Shown here piece by piece: positions 1-11,398 of a stretch of 64,000 bases of DNA. The first letter of the stretch is position 1, and each line of letters opens with the position of its first letter. Made by a program: the position numbers and the translations under genes. Under the pieces are notes generated by a model. That model searched no databases. It saw only the letters and a list, made by a program, of their open reading frames with translations, and had not been told where the DNA came from. This stretch comes from Henckelia pumila (taxonomy: Eukaryota; Streptophyta; Magnoliopsida; Lamiales; Gesneriaceae): NCBI RefSeq assembly GCF_033568475.1, contig NC_133121.1, positions 5,642,001 through 5,706,000 on the forward strand, written 5' to 3'.

Positions 1-1802
1 AATAAAAGTTGTAGCATTTTAGTGTTTGGATAAACAAATGAAAAACAATTATTTAATTCATAAATGTATTTGGATGAATAGTATTTCTAGAGCTTTTTTA
101 CTAATATATATATAAATATATATATATATAAATATATTTATATTAAAACTCTAAACAATCTAAAGATATAAAAAAATTCAGGTCATAAAACAACATTAAA
201 AGGAAAAATGAAAGGAACTTCCATTGAACGTAGACATCACTACAAAAACTATCACTTGTTCAGTAATGCATGAAAGCAAGGGTAGAACATAATTATTCCA
301 CATTACGCAGCCTGGAACAAATAATTTTTTACCAAACAAAAGAAAGGCATTGACAACTGAAAATCTGGGTTAACGACAAATATAATCATTTTTTTGTTAT
401 TCACAAACAATTTCAATCATAAAACAAACATATGAGTAGGAATATCTAGTTGGCTACAAATTCATGTAAATAATACGAAACGACAATTCAATGAATGAAG
501 ATAAAAATGGTTGTCAAATGTTTACCTTGTTTTTCACTGAGAAACTTTAGATAAGTGATGAGAAAATTTTGACTGTGACAGCTGAAAATCTTTTGGATGT
601 TTAGGTTAATAGAAATATAAATTAGAGAAGCACTTTTTTGGCTTTTGAAAAAGCCCCAATTTTAGCTTAAGCACTTAGAAGCCAATCCAAACATAAAAAT
701 AATTACAAAAGTGTTTTAAAAAAAAAAAAATGTTTTTCCTAATCTAGCTTTCATTTCCAAACGGCTATGACATTGTCAATTTAAGTATTTTTTTAAAAAA
801 AAATAATATGAAATATACAAATTAATTAAAATATAGCAATCTACAAAACTTTATAAATGTATTATAATTTGAGACAGTTTATCCAATTGGATATGTTGAT
901 GCTGGCAGCCGAGCATCATGAACTGGTCCCTTGGATTTGGCAGAGTTTATGCAGAAGCTCTGCCAAATCCGCGGCAGGTTGTCCCAAATTTAAAATTCAT
1001 TTTATTTTATTTTTCCCCCATGGGCTGGACATGAAGTCCGGAGCAAAGTAATCAATCAATAACACAATTTATAGCAAATCAATTACGATAATTATCTTTT
1101 GACGGATGCGAAGTTAAGATGATTGCAATAAAAATTACTTATAGCTAGTTCTTTATATTGGTTGAGTTTCATGACCGAAACAAATAAAATTAAAGGTGGT
1201 CATCTTTCCCTCGGTGCTATACGAAAGCACTGTTTTAAAATAAATTTTATGTTGTTTGCATATTTTTAGACTTTATTAGTAGAGTACTTATTAAATCACT
1301 TACTGATAACACAACAATATATTTATAACATAAAAGTTGATATTTTAATTTTATCCATTTCATGTAAGTCAATAATAAATATTAAATTAATTTAAATATT
1401 TCATTTATAAAAATTGTTGATCAATTTTTTTAAAATATAGATTTGATAAATATATTATCTATAAATAGTTCGTTAGCCATATATCTTTTATACATTTATA
1501 ATTAATCAGAGTTAATCAATCAATATATATTTGATAATTGTTCTCGTGTTTCGACACTTTAATTATAAAAATAATAATATAATTTATTTATAATAATATA
1601 TTATATTCAAAAGGCAGAATATAATATTTATATTTAATTTTTATAAAGATGCAGTGAAATTTGTAATACTATATTCAGTTACAAATTAAATAATGTATTT
1701 GATATTGTGTAATAGCTTGATTTGGTTACCAATATAACAAAATAATTCAACATAAAATTAATTAGAGTAATTTATTTTATCAATCCAACAAAACTAACTG
1801 TC
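1..1802. other. AT-rich intergenic DNA
   Basis: No gene is supported here. The stretch is AT-rich, with a TA-rich run near 100-150 and poly-A/T tracts near 715-735 and 790-805. The only compact structure is a hairpin at 933-970, listed separately. A 64-codon open frame across that hairpin (857-1051) has no recognisable domain and is probably chance. Confidence 0.6.
933..970. repeat. Perfect 13-bp inverted repeat (hairpin)
   Basis: GGATTTGGCAGAG at 933-945 is followed by a 12-nt spacer and its exact reverse complement CTCTGCCAAATCC at 958-970. Just upstream a smaller inverted repeat (GATGCT...AGCATC, about 897-917) lies around GGCAGCCG. The surrounding 80 bases are GC-richer than their neighbours. 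It could be a transposon end or a small hairpin RNA; the sequence does not decide. Confidence 0.6.
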
Positions 1803-1988
1803 TAATAGCTGGATTATTTTATGCTACACTTGGAGTACTTCTCCCTCATGATGTGGTCAAATATCAACCATTGGATCATCAAGACATATGTCAATTTCCA
1901 TAAAAATATATGGGTCTCACGTGATCTAATGATATTGAAATAGGGGGAGAAACACTCCCAATGTAGCATAGACTAACCCCTAATAGCT
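1803..1988. mobile_element. 170-bp MITE with perfect TAATAGCT target duplication
   Basis: TAATAGCT occurs at 1803-1810 and again at 1981-1988. Counting the preceding C on each side gives 9 bp. Between them the element starts GGATTATTTTATGCTACA and ends TGTAGCATAGACTAACCC, which are imperfect inverted repeats. An 8-9-bp duplication suggests a hAT or Mutator-type non-autonomous element. It has no coding capacity. It contains CACGTG at 1918-1923. A related, partly amplified copy lies at 3015-3363. Confidence 0.8.
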
Positions 1989-3014
1989 TGATTTCGATTA
2001 AGACTCCTTTTTTTTAATGGAAAAAACCAATTGGACCAGATCGGTTGGTCCAGTCGATATTTTCATTTCCGGCCAATGGGTCAAAAAAAATAATTTTTTA
2101 ATCGAGGCAGCGTGTCTCGGATTATACCACATTTATAAAGTTTTGTAAATTGTTATACTTTTATTATTTTTTATTTTAATATTATTAAAAAAGCCTAAAT
2201 TTAAGGGAGTTAATATCGGTTTTTTTAATCCTTATATATATATATATATATAAGGATTAAAAATATATATATATATTTGAAGAGGTAGCAAAAATAAATT
2301 GTCCAAGAAATATTTCTCACATATAATATGAAAGATTAATTTAATTTATTGATCCTATATCTTTTCTTGGAATGATGTGATTGGTAGCATATCTGCATAT
2401 ATTATTTTAATATTATTAGTCTTATCTATCTACATATTATAAAGCGCCAATAATCTAAAACGGGCCAATTTTATCCCCGGTTCACACAAGGGCATTTTTT
2501 TTTACCTCGGTCAACATTTTATTTAAAAAAATAACCTCCTCTAGTGCATTTCAAATCATTTGGGATGTCATTCTTTTAAAAAAAATATTGACCTATTCTA
2601 TATGCCCAAATATCTCCATTAACACAAATACACGCGTTGTTTTCGTAATTACCACCAATTATCAGTCTATCACACAACACACGCATACAAATAAAATTGG
2701 TTGAGGACTTCGGTTCTAATCTTCTCTTCTCTTCCCTTCTTTCGCTTTTGTTTCCCTATTCATTTTCATTTTTTTTTTCGCCAGAGATTTGTACCGTAAA
2801 TCAGTTGCTTCACGTCATCTTCTTCTTCGAATAGATCGTGTCTTACTGATTTTCATTCAGCCTTCAAAATGTCGTACGACTCACGGGTTTCTTTCCGTAT
2901 CTTTTTCATTCTTCCTTGTTTTCAAATGTTGTACGTGGATCTGTTCCTTCTGTTTTTAGATCCGAGTTTTTGCTTTCTTAAAAAATAGGTTAAAGAGAAG
3001 ATGTTGTGTACAGA
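1989..3014. other. Intergenic DNA with a leader-like pyrimidine-rich stretch
   Basis: Mostly AT-rich. 2030-2100 holds a GGTCCAGTCGAT-type stretch with a T-rich neighbour, and 2235-2275 a TA microsatellite. From about 2700 to 2990 the sequence changes: it becomes rich in CT tracts like a plant 5' leader, followed by ATG TCG TAC GAC TCA CGG at 2869 and a GTTTCT that could be a splice donor. No following exon can be recognised before the MITE at 3015, so this may be an orphaned promoter and first exon. I do not call a gene. Confidence 0.4.
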
Positions 3015-3363
3015 GGATTATTTTACGCTACATCTGGAGTACTTCTTCCCTTATGATGTGGTCAAATTACAACCATTGAATCATCAACACATATGTCAAT
3101 TTTCATAAAAATATAAGAGTCCCACGTGATCTAATGATATTGAAATAGGAGAGAAACACTCCCGGTGTAGCATAGACAAACATGTCAATTTTCATAAAAA
3201 TATAAGGGTCCCACGTGATCTAATGATATTGAAATAGGAGAGAAACACTTCCGGTGTAGCATAGACTAACCCGTCAATTTCCATAAAAATATCAGGGTCC
3301 CACGTGATCTAATAATATTAAAATAGGGGGATAAATACTCCCGGTGTATCATAAACTAACCCG
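3015..3363. mobile_element. MITE copy with internal triplication
   Basis: This is the same family as the element at 1811-1980: it starts GGATTATTTTACGCTACA and ends with a version of ...AAACTAACCC. Its right half (CATATGTCAATTTTC ... CCCACGTGATCTAAT ... GTAGCATAGAC) is present three times in tandem (about 3090-3175, 3180-3270 and 3273-3363), each about 90 bp. Each unit carries CACGTG (3123, 3212, 3301). No clean flanking duplication is visible. It lies about 2.3 kb upstream of the IDD start codon. Confidence 0.75.
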
Positions 3364-4979
3364 CCCACAGGTCTTGTTTAGAAATAAATAATGTTTTTTT
3401 TTCCGAAGTTTTCTAAAAATCATCATTTAGAAATAATATTTTTAGCGAAGTTTTTATATATGACGAAATTACATAAAAAATAAATTTGTATTATGCTTGT
3501 CACTGAAATAAAATTTCATAACTATCATATTATCTAATTTATCATATAACTAAAATATTTTACAAAAAAATGAATGATTGTATAAACACGAAACCTACTC
3601 GAGACATTAGTTATATACGTATATATTATTAATTCTAAGTTTTAAAAAAGCAAAATCAAATTATTCGATTATGATTATCTTTACTATTGAAAAATGAATC
3701 AATTGTCACAAGGTAGACATAAATGAGAAGAAGATTTGGTGAAAATGTTGAGAATATTGTCAAAGTTTAGGAAGTGTACTTATATTTTTGGAACGATTTA
3801 GTTTATGTTTTTTCTAAAGGAAATTAAGTATAAAGGAACATTTTTTTATATATGGGGAATAACCTTGGCTCATTTGATGCAACGGAATATAATATATTGT
3901 TATTTAGTTCCAGTAAAAAAAAATAACATTGTTCTTATGTTTTCCCCTTGAAGTTATGCTTCATTGCATTTGTAGACAAAAGAAAAAAAATCTGATTTAT
4001 AATTTTCCTCACTGGTTACTATGAACTTGTGTCTTAGTGTAGTGGTTCATCGATAAGATATGAATGATACACAATATAAAGATAATAAATCAATATATTT
4101 GAATGATATAATAATGCATAACACTAATTTTTTGTAAAATTTAAGCCAAACATTAGATAAACAATAATGAACGATCAATTAATGTTTATCCTTAACGTAA
4201 AACACAATGCCTTAAATTTTCAATCCAATGAAATGTGAACTCTCTATTCTCAATTTCAACTCAATGCAGAGAACCGGCTGTTGGTGGTGAACGATAAGAA
4301 TTGCTCACCAAATGGGTAATGGTGTGCCGCTAGAACACTATACATAACAAGTATAAAAAAAACACATAATCAATTATTTTTAGAAGTTACAAACATTATC
4401 TTATACATGTCAATAAATATCAATGACAAATTGTCCAAAAAAATATAAATAAAAATGAACGACAATAATAATTTCAACTTTTACTCTGCTTGAACTTCGT
4501 TTTACAAGTTTAGAAAGTTAGTTGACTTTATATTGAGATGACTGTATCTAATTGTTCAAAATTTATTTGGATAGATTGGGTTTATAAAGATATATGAACA
4601 TTACCATCTCATCACGTTGGACATCGATGTTTTTTTTGAGATTTTTTTTTCTTTATGAAAAACATATAAGACATGCTCGATAGATGTGAATGAGATAAAG
4701 ATAAAATATGATTTTCGTATTCACGAAAATAATCATTACGTTAATGAAAATGATCATTCTCACTTCTTTTTTCTTTTTCTACATTTATAAAATCTCATAG
4801 TTTAATAAAATGTCTAAAATAATCATCATGAAAATAATTTTTGCTTAAAATATAATATTTTTTAGCAAAATTTATTAGATAAAATATTTATCTAACAACG
4901 TTGATGCGATTTAAATATTGTATATTAAAAATAAAAACCTCATTTAAAAAAAAAGAAAAAGAAAAATGTAATATGTGAA
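3364..4979. other. AT-rich region upstream of the IDD gene
   Basis: No open frame or repeat with defined ends is recognised. The stretch is AT-rich with several A and T homopolymers. The distal IDD promoter would lie at its right end. Confidence 0.5.
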
Positions 4980-5674
4980 GAGCTAAAAGACAAACCAAGG
5001 CCAGGACTGAGAAGACTTTCAGGCTTCGAAGATATCCATCATCATCTTCCCAAGCTCTCTGTTTCTCTCTCTACATTTCTTCGCCGCCGCGGACAGCCGG
5101 AAGCCATTCTTCGTCGACACGCGGTTCTCTAGTGCCACTGGCTGTGAATCTTCGCAGTTACTTCTTCCGGCCGCTGTGTTGGAATCCTGGCTAATGGGGA
5201 TTTTCCCATCAAATGCGGCACTGGAACGTCATAGCTTGACCTCTGCATCATGTTTGAATCCTCTTTGATTTTTGTCCAAACTCGTAGTGTAGTTCCCACT
5301 TTCTCAAATTTTTTTTTATCAACGATCCGTTGCAGAATTTATATGATTTCACTTATTTACCTCTTATCATCTTCCCAAACTCACAATGAATCGATTTATC
5401 AGTGATTGATTGTGTCATTCAGCTGATTTTTCTAACCACTTATTCATTCAACATATTTGGGTCTCGATCAGAAACTGGTAGTTGGCTTTTATTTATTCAG
5501 GATTGACATTTGACTAGTAGATAAATAATTCCCCGAAATTACCAGCTTGATGCAATGTTTGATTTTTTTTAAGATATTAAGTTTAATTTAACTTGTAAAA
5601 TCCCCAATTGAATTTTCTTTTTTAGCAACCCAAAAACGTACTGCTATTCCCATCATTTCGACTACTGTTCAACA
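4980..5674 (+). promoter_or_regulatory. Probable 5' leader of the IDD gene
   Basis: Base composition rises sharply at about 4980. CT-rich leader sequence follows (CTCTCTGTTTCTCTCTCTAC near 5057-5077), then a GC-rich patch with CGCCGCCGCGGACAGCCGG near 5082-5102. A T-rich stretch ending TTTTTTAG shortly before the first coding exon (5616-5625) looks like a splice acceptor, so the leader probably contains an intron. Transcription start and leader splicing cannot be fixed by eye. Confidence 0.45.
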
Positions 5675-7623
5675 ATGAATGATCCAACGGCTGCAGGGGC
5701 CTCTTGTTCTGGTAATTCGACATGCCCTCCAAAATTAACTTCCAAGAAGAAGCGAAATCTTCCGGGAATGCCAGGTAAAAGTTTGGTACTTGAAGACCGT
5801 GCATTAGTTTTTAGGATGGTTTTTCACTGATCAAATATTTGAAAACGTGCAATATTGATCGTGGGTTCGTTTTGGTGCGGGCTCGTGTGTTTGTGTAATT
5901 ATTAGATCCCGATTCAGAAGTGATTGCTTTATCCCCGAAGACTTTGTTGGCAACGAACAGATTTGTTTGTGAAATATGCAACAAAGGATTTCAAAGGGAC
6001 CAGAATTTGCAGCTGCATAGGAGGGGTCATAATTTGCCTTGGAAGCTTAAACAAAGACCAAGTAAAGATGTGAAGAGAAAGGTCTATGTTTGTCCTGAAC
6101 CGAGCTGTGTTCATCACGATCCTTCACGGGCACTTGGCGATTTGACCGGGATCAAGAAGCATTTCTTCAGAAAACATGGGGAAAAGACATGGAAATGTGA
6201 CAGGTGCTCAAAGACGTATGCCGTGCAATCGGATATGAAGGCACATTCGAAGATCTGTGGAACTAAAGAGTATAGATGTGATTGTGGAACTTTGTTTTCA
6301 AGGTTTAAGGGTCAAATCTGCTAATCAATTTCAGAACTCAACTCCCCTTTTCATGTTATGGAGTTAATTAGGATATGCTTTCTTTGCTTGAGTTTTAAGC
6401 TTCATTGTGCAGGAGGGATAGTTTCATTACACACAGGGCTTTTTGTGATGCATTAGCAAGGGAAAGTTCAAAACCACAGGCAGAAGCCGAGTCTCCTGTT
6501 GATGACAAGGATCCAAAATCTGAAGTTGCTCCGACGGCAGCGGTATCAACACCACAAGATCCAGCACCTGCAGTTCCTACTTCAACTACTGTGGCGTCTC
6601 CTGCTTCTCCCGTTCAAAATCAAGGTATTTTGGCTAGAACTTGGATTTGAAAGCATGGGATTTGGGTTTTGTCCATTGTGCAACATAAAACACTCGGGTT
6701 GGTTAGTCGGTTTACCTTGTCTATCTGTCTTTCATTTTAGAATTAGAAACTATTATTCGTATTCGTCTAACAATCTATTTACTGAACTGAATTCTTTACA
6801 CTTGTTAAGCCAATAGAAAAAGATTTTGTTTTCTTGCCTTTTGAGTTCTCTTCACTAGTGTATACTTTATTTTCATTGTGGGTATTGTCTACTCACAGAA
6901 TTGAAAGAAAGAAACCTCCCCGACCATACCACCACACAGGTTCTAGAGGAGTCTCCTGCCCTGGCAAACTCAATAGCAAGCTGTAGCAGTAGTATTGGTT
7001 CCTGTAGTAATGGAAGTTCTAGCAGTAATGTCTTTGCCAGCCTATTTGCATCTTCAGGAAGTTTACCATCTCAAACTACTGCATTCACAGACTTATTCAG
7101 AGCCGTGACTTGTCCAGATCACATACCTGAACTTGCACCATCTTCATCTTCTGAACCCATATCTCTCTGCCTCGCAATGAATCAAGGGTCGTCAATTTTT
7201 GTATCATCTGGGCAAGAACATTGGCAGTATGCTTCAGCCCCACAGCCTGCTATGTCTGCTACCGCATTGCTACAGAAGGCTGCTCTGATAGGTGCCTCTT
7301 CATCAAACGCGTCGTTGCTTAGAGGCCTAGGGATTGTGTCCTCATCCTCATTCACTAACGTCCACCAGATTGGACCACAAATCGAGCCTGATGGCACTTC
7401 TTTAGCTGCAGGCCTTGCGCTTGGGCTCACATGCGATGGGGGTTCTGGTTTGAAAGAATTGATGTTGGGAACTCCTTCTGTTTTTGGTCCTAAGCACATT
7501 ACCCTCGACCTTCTTGGGTTGGGAATGGCTGCCAGTGGCGGTCCCACTGTCCCCCTAACGGCTTTAATGACGTCCATGGACAACCTTGATGACGCTGCAG
7601 TAACACCAGCACTAGGTGGATAA
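5675..7623 (+). CDS. INDETERMINATE DOMAIN (IDD) C2H2 zinc-finger transcription factor
   Basis: Nuclear DNA-binding regulator of the plant-specific IDD family (JACKDAW, GAF1/IDD2, ENY/IDD1 relatives). The coding exons are 5675-5774, 5906-6302, 6413-6624 and 6899-7623, all with GT-AG ends and consistent phase, giving 477 aa. The N-terminus carries SKKKRNLPGMPDPDSEVIAL, which includes the family's basic nuclear signal. Four fingers follow: C2H2 at residues 55-75 (CEICNKGF), C2H2 at 96-124, C2HC at 131-151 and C2HC from 158 to about 177. The third intron-separated piece completes finger 4 (RRDSFITHRAFC). The Ser-rich C-terminus holds MSATALLQKAA at about 355-365 and TLDLLGLG at about 438-445, the two C-terminal motifs typical of the GAF1/JKD-type IDDs, which in those proteins bind DELLA, SCR or co-repressor partners. 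The start codon is the first ATG before the basic block. Family assignment is very firm; which IDD member it is remains open. Confidence 0.96.
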
Positions 7624-8587
7624 TTTCGCCTCAAGGCCATGTCAAGAAAATCATGATATGATTTTGGTGAGGAAATCAAGAATCTTAGTCATTTGTAGTC
7701 AGACCAGATCTTGCGGCAGCATTTGTTATCTGGTGAACTTGATTTTGTCACGCCAATGCTATAAGTATAATTGGACTCGGATCGATAATAGAAAATGGCG
7801 ATTCTGTTATATTTTGTGGATTGTCCAGGATTGTAGATATGTTTTGGTTTTCTAGCCCATTAAATAAATTCATGCGTCGGGCACATTAATATCAAGATTA
7901 GTCGATGCAAGCAACCAACTTGAATCATTATTATACACTTGAATCATTATTATACTAAGCGTCGATTCAGATTTTTTGTATATAAATACTGTGTTCATAA
8001 AGAGAGGAGTCTGATGGATTCAAATATTTTAGGTTCTGATTCCTGATTATATGATAAATAAGGTATGTAACTGAGATAAAACGGGAAAAGTTTTGGTAGA
8101 CAGTTGATGTACTGGATATTTTTACTCAATCGTGCATTTTATTGTATATACTTCTATTTACTTTCTTAAGTCTTGTTTTTCTCTTTATCCCAAGACAACC
8201 TTGAAATCAGATCATTCATACCTATCGTTCAAGTGCCCAATCATCTCTCCGATGCATAAAGAGTGTTCGTCTTTTTCCAGCACTCCACCTGGGACTGAAG
8301 CCATTGAGCATTTTTTAAAGAAATTTTGCGCTATCCCTTATTTTGGTTAAATTTCTGTGTGAACAAGCCAGAATACTAGAAATTGAGGAGAAGTTTTTGC
8401 ATAAGCCAAAAGCTAAAAACTGTTCTTACCCCACTACACAGTTTACATGCAAGGATCACTCATCTTATTGATCCAAAAGAAAACATTCATGAAATCCAAT
8501 TTACTTCAAAACACAGAAAAAATCTATCTGAAACTCTGCATCCCTAGTTGTGATCGATGCCCCTATTTTTACCATTCCAGCTGAAAC
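7624..8587. other. Convergent 3' region between the IDD and cupin genes
   Basis: Holds the 3' UTRs of two converging genes. AATAAA at 7863-7868 is a candidate polyadenylation signal for the IDD gene, about 240 bp after its stop. Several short open frames here (such as 8132-8350) show no known domain. Confidence 0.6.
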
Positions 8588-11248
8588 TTAGCTGCTCCTC
8601 CCGTCACCTCCTCCCCTATGGCGACTTTCTGCTTCTTCCTCCTCCTCCTCCCGTTGCCTTTCCTCTTCAGCTGCCCGTTCTTCCTCACCCTTTTTATGCT
8701 CCTCCGCTCTAGCTTCCTCTTCTTGTCTTGCCTTTTCTTCTTCTTCTTCTTCTCTTCTCTCCGCTTCTTTCCTCGCTCTCTCCATTTCCCTTCTTTCTTC
8801 TTCCTCCTCCTCTCTTCTCGCTTTCTCCTGCTCTTCATGCCTTTTCCACTCTTCTTCTTCCCTCTTAGCTTCCTCCTCTTCTCTTGCTCTGGCTTCTGCT
8901 TCCTCTTCCTCTTCTTCCCCCTGTCTCCTTTCCTCTTCTTGCCTCTTTCTAGCTTCTTCCTCCTCTTTGGCTTCTTCCTCTTCTTTCCTCCGGGCTTCCT
9001 CTTCCGTCCGTCTCTGTTCTTCCTCCTCCTCCTGCTGTTCTCGCCTTTCTCGCTCTGCTTCCTCCCTCTTAGCTTCTTCCTCTTCTTTCCTTCGTGCCTC
9101 CTCTTCCCTTTGTTTCCTCTCCTCCTCTTCTTCTTTCCTTTCTCGCTCTGCTTCCTCCTTTTGTCTCTCTTCTTCCTCGTGCCTTTTCCGCTCTTCTTCC
9201 TCTCTCTCAGCTTCCTCTTCCTCCCGCTCTCTCTCTTCTTCTTCCTCCTTTTGTCTCTCTTCTTCCTCCCTCTCAGCTTCCTCTTCCTCCCGCTCTCTCT
9301 CTTCTTCTTCCTCGCGCCTTTTCCTCTCTTCTTCCTCACGCTTGGCTTCCTCTTCCTCCCTTTTTCTTGCTTCCTCTTCCCGCCTTTTCTCCTCTTCTTC
9401 CTCCCTCCGAGCTTTCTCCTCTTCCCTCTTTCGGGCCGCCTCCTCTTCCCTTTGTCTAGCTTCCTCTCGTTCCTTCTCCATCTCCTCCTCCATCACCCTC
9501 AACTCCTCCTCCGCACACGACACACATCCTACTATCACAGAGTCTCTTTGCGGAGCCAAAAGCTGATCCAGTGTCGCGTTCGTCACATTGAAGGAAATAG
9601 CCACTACCTCTTTATCCAAGGCTCGGAGCACAGAAGCCTGCCCCGCAAAAAACTGAGGATGGTTCCTCTTTGCTGAAGTACTAAATCCTGCGAAAACAAA
9701 CGTATCATTCTCGAAAGCCATCTGAGCCATCGGATGCAACCTCGGAACCGCAAAGACATCCCCTTCCTCGACCTTAAACCGCACACTTTCGCACCCTGTT
9801 TCATTCCCCGTACTTGAACACACAATCCGCACAATTCCCTGCCCTTGCCAGACTATCCCAATTTCATTTGCCACGGGGTTCCAATGCGGCCCCATCATCG
9901 ATCCCTTCACAAAAAAAAAGTCGAAATTAGCTACAATACCAAACCAATACCATTAAAACCATTTGGTACTCTGAAACTCACTTGGGTCAAGTTCACCATG
10001 TATAAACCAATGTTGGTATCCTTCAATACCGATAACTTTTTCCCGGTTACGGTCGTGCTCCACCCGTTGTCATTCTCGAAATCTTTCTTCTCCTCCAGAA
10101 GGTTGAATGATTTCGCTTTCTCCCTCTTCTTTTTGTTAACTTGGATAATATCATGCCCTCTGCTTCTCAAAAGGCCACTAATGAACTCAACTTCCATCTC
10201 CCATGTCTTCTTCTTGGTCCTTGGAATCCCATGTACAATGGCAGGCGGATTTGATCCGCTCAACAGTTCATCCATCAGTTCGTCAGAAACCTTAAAATCA
10301 CGAATTTGAATCCCATTAACATTAAACTTCAGAACCCACGCACAGAATCGAAAACGATCGAAGGAACATAACAAAGTGGATAGAAAGAAATTACAACCTT
10401 AAATGCCACCTGCAAAACTTCCTTGTCGAAGCCTAGAACCATGTCTCGGATACCAGAGTAAGGGCCAGTTGTTGATTCCTACGAAAATCACAAACGAATA
10501 TATATATTTTTAAAGATACTATTTAAGGCCACTGATAATGAGCATTAAGTGTTGGATAAAAACTCAAAATCTAAAGCAAAATATATACTCGCAGTTCGTG
10601 GTTAGAATCCACAAAAATGGCATGAATCCTGAGTTTTTGCCTCTCGGCTTCGGTTTCCAAGTTGCTCTGTATGAAGAAAACAGTTCCAGTCTGCAATCTG
10701 TAGACATCTCCAGGCCTCAAATCTATGTCGTTGGAATCATTTTCCTCCGCCCAGCTCAACTTTCCACTCCCTGTTGACATTTAAAGATCATGAAACGAAA
10801 AAAAAAAAAAAAAAAAAAAAAAACTCCATCACTCTGAAAATTTGTATACATTCCAAAGAACAAAACTTTAAATCAAATCCGGAAAATGAAGTACACAAGA
10901 CAGATGTAGAGTACCTGTTTGCACATAGAATACCATATGCTGATGCAGAAACACAGGCAGAAACAGAGAATTGGGCTCCAGCGTGAAGAAATGAACAAGA
11001 TAAGTGGCACCCATGTCTTCAATATCGCCCAGTACTCGAACAGCCGAGATCTCTCCATATTCCCCGGAAACAACAACTTTCCTATCTTCCCTTTTCACCA
11101 AAACACCCGAAGCCCGAACATCTCCGCTCTCTTCTTCAGCGCGCATCAAAGTGCTGAAACCCGAAAACGTTGGCGGGATTAAGCAGCACATAATCAAGAG
11201 CAGTACAGGTCGTAGTATGCTGGAAACGGGGTTCATCTCCTTCGCCAT
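8588..11248 (-). CDS. Vicilin-like bicupin seed protein with long Glu/Arg-rich tail (At2g18540 type)
   Basis: A 7S-globulin-like secreted bicupin, probably a seed vacuolar protein. Exons on the minus strand are 10915-11248, 10589-10770, 10398-10478, 9982-10290 and 8588-9904, all in phase, giving 740 aa. The chosen start gives a signal peptide (MAKEMNPVSSILRPVLLLIM then CCLIPPTFSG); the longer upstream frame to 11395 would bury it. Cupin 1 (about residues 60-200) has FLHQHMVFYVQTG and LRPGDVYRLQTGTVFFI. Cupin 2 (about 303-430) has MMGPHWNP and VEEGDVFAVPRLHPMAQ. From about residue 434 to 732 the protein is almost entirely E, R, K, A and Q in short EEEE-AKREEEE-RKR repeats, a charged helix or coiled coil. 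Arabidopsis At2g18540 has the same two-part design and a similar length (about 700 aa, from memory). The tail is simple-sequence DNA, so its length probably varies between individuals. The convergent IDD gene lies about 1 kb downstream. Confidence 0.93.
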
Positions 11249-11283
11249 TTTCCGATTGTGCTGATGGATTTGGGCACCTGAAA

Positions 11284-11398
11284 TTTTATAGCGGTCTGTT
11301 CTGTTGGTGACAGGGGATAGGAGTGAAGAGGGGAGTGAGGGTACGTGGCATTTGCATGGAGTGAAAATGCGACACGAGGAGTGCTGGCGCTTCATGCA
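11284..11398 (-). promoter_or_regulatory. Cupin promoter with TATA box, ABRE and two RY motifs
   Basis: Reading the minus strand, TATAAAAT lies at 11291-11284, only 36 bp before the ATG. Upstream are an ACGTGGC-type ABRE core (11343-11349 on the + strand) and two RY elements, TGCATG at 11353-11358 and CATGCA at 11393-11398. RY plus ABRE is the known signature of seed-maturation promoters (B3 factors ABI3/FUS3/LEC2 with bZIPs). This supports a seed-storage role for the gene. The motifs are seen directly; activity is inferred. Confidence 0.7.

Noticed and set aside
5929-6117. Minus-strand frame opposite the IDD zinc fingers
   Set aside because: Shadow of the conserved finger exon on the + strand.
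8569-9339. Lys/Arg/Gly-rich minus-strand frame of 256 codons
   Set aside because: It overlaps the cupin tail in another frame of the same repeat. The cupin frame has the signal peptide, two cupin domains and phase-correct exons; this one has none.
8618-9676. Long + strand open frames rich in Phe, Leu, Ser and Pro (352, 199 and 121 codons) opposite the cupin tail
   Set aside because: They are the reverse complement of Glu/Arg/Lys codons, which contain few stops in any frame. Composition is pure simple sequence and there is no start context or domain.
11249-11395. Upstream extension of the cupin start to 11395
   Set aside because: It would place 49 residues before a good signal peptide and read through the TATA box and RY motif region. 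Start at 11248 fits the family.
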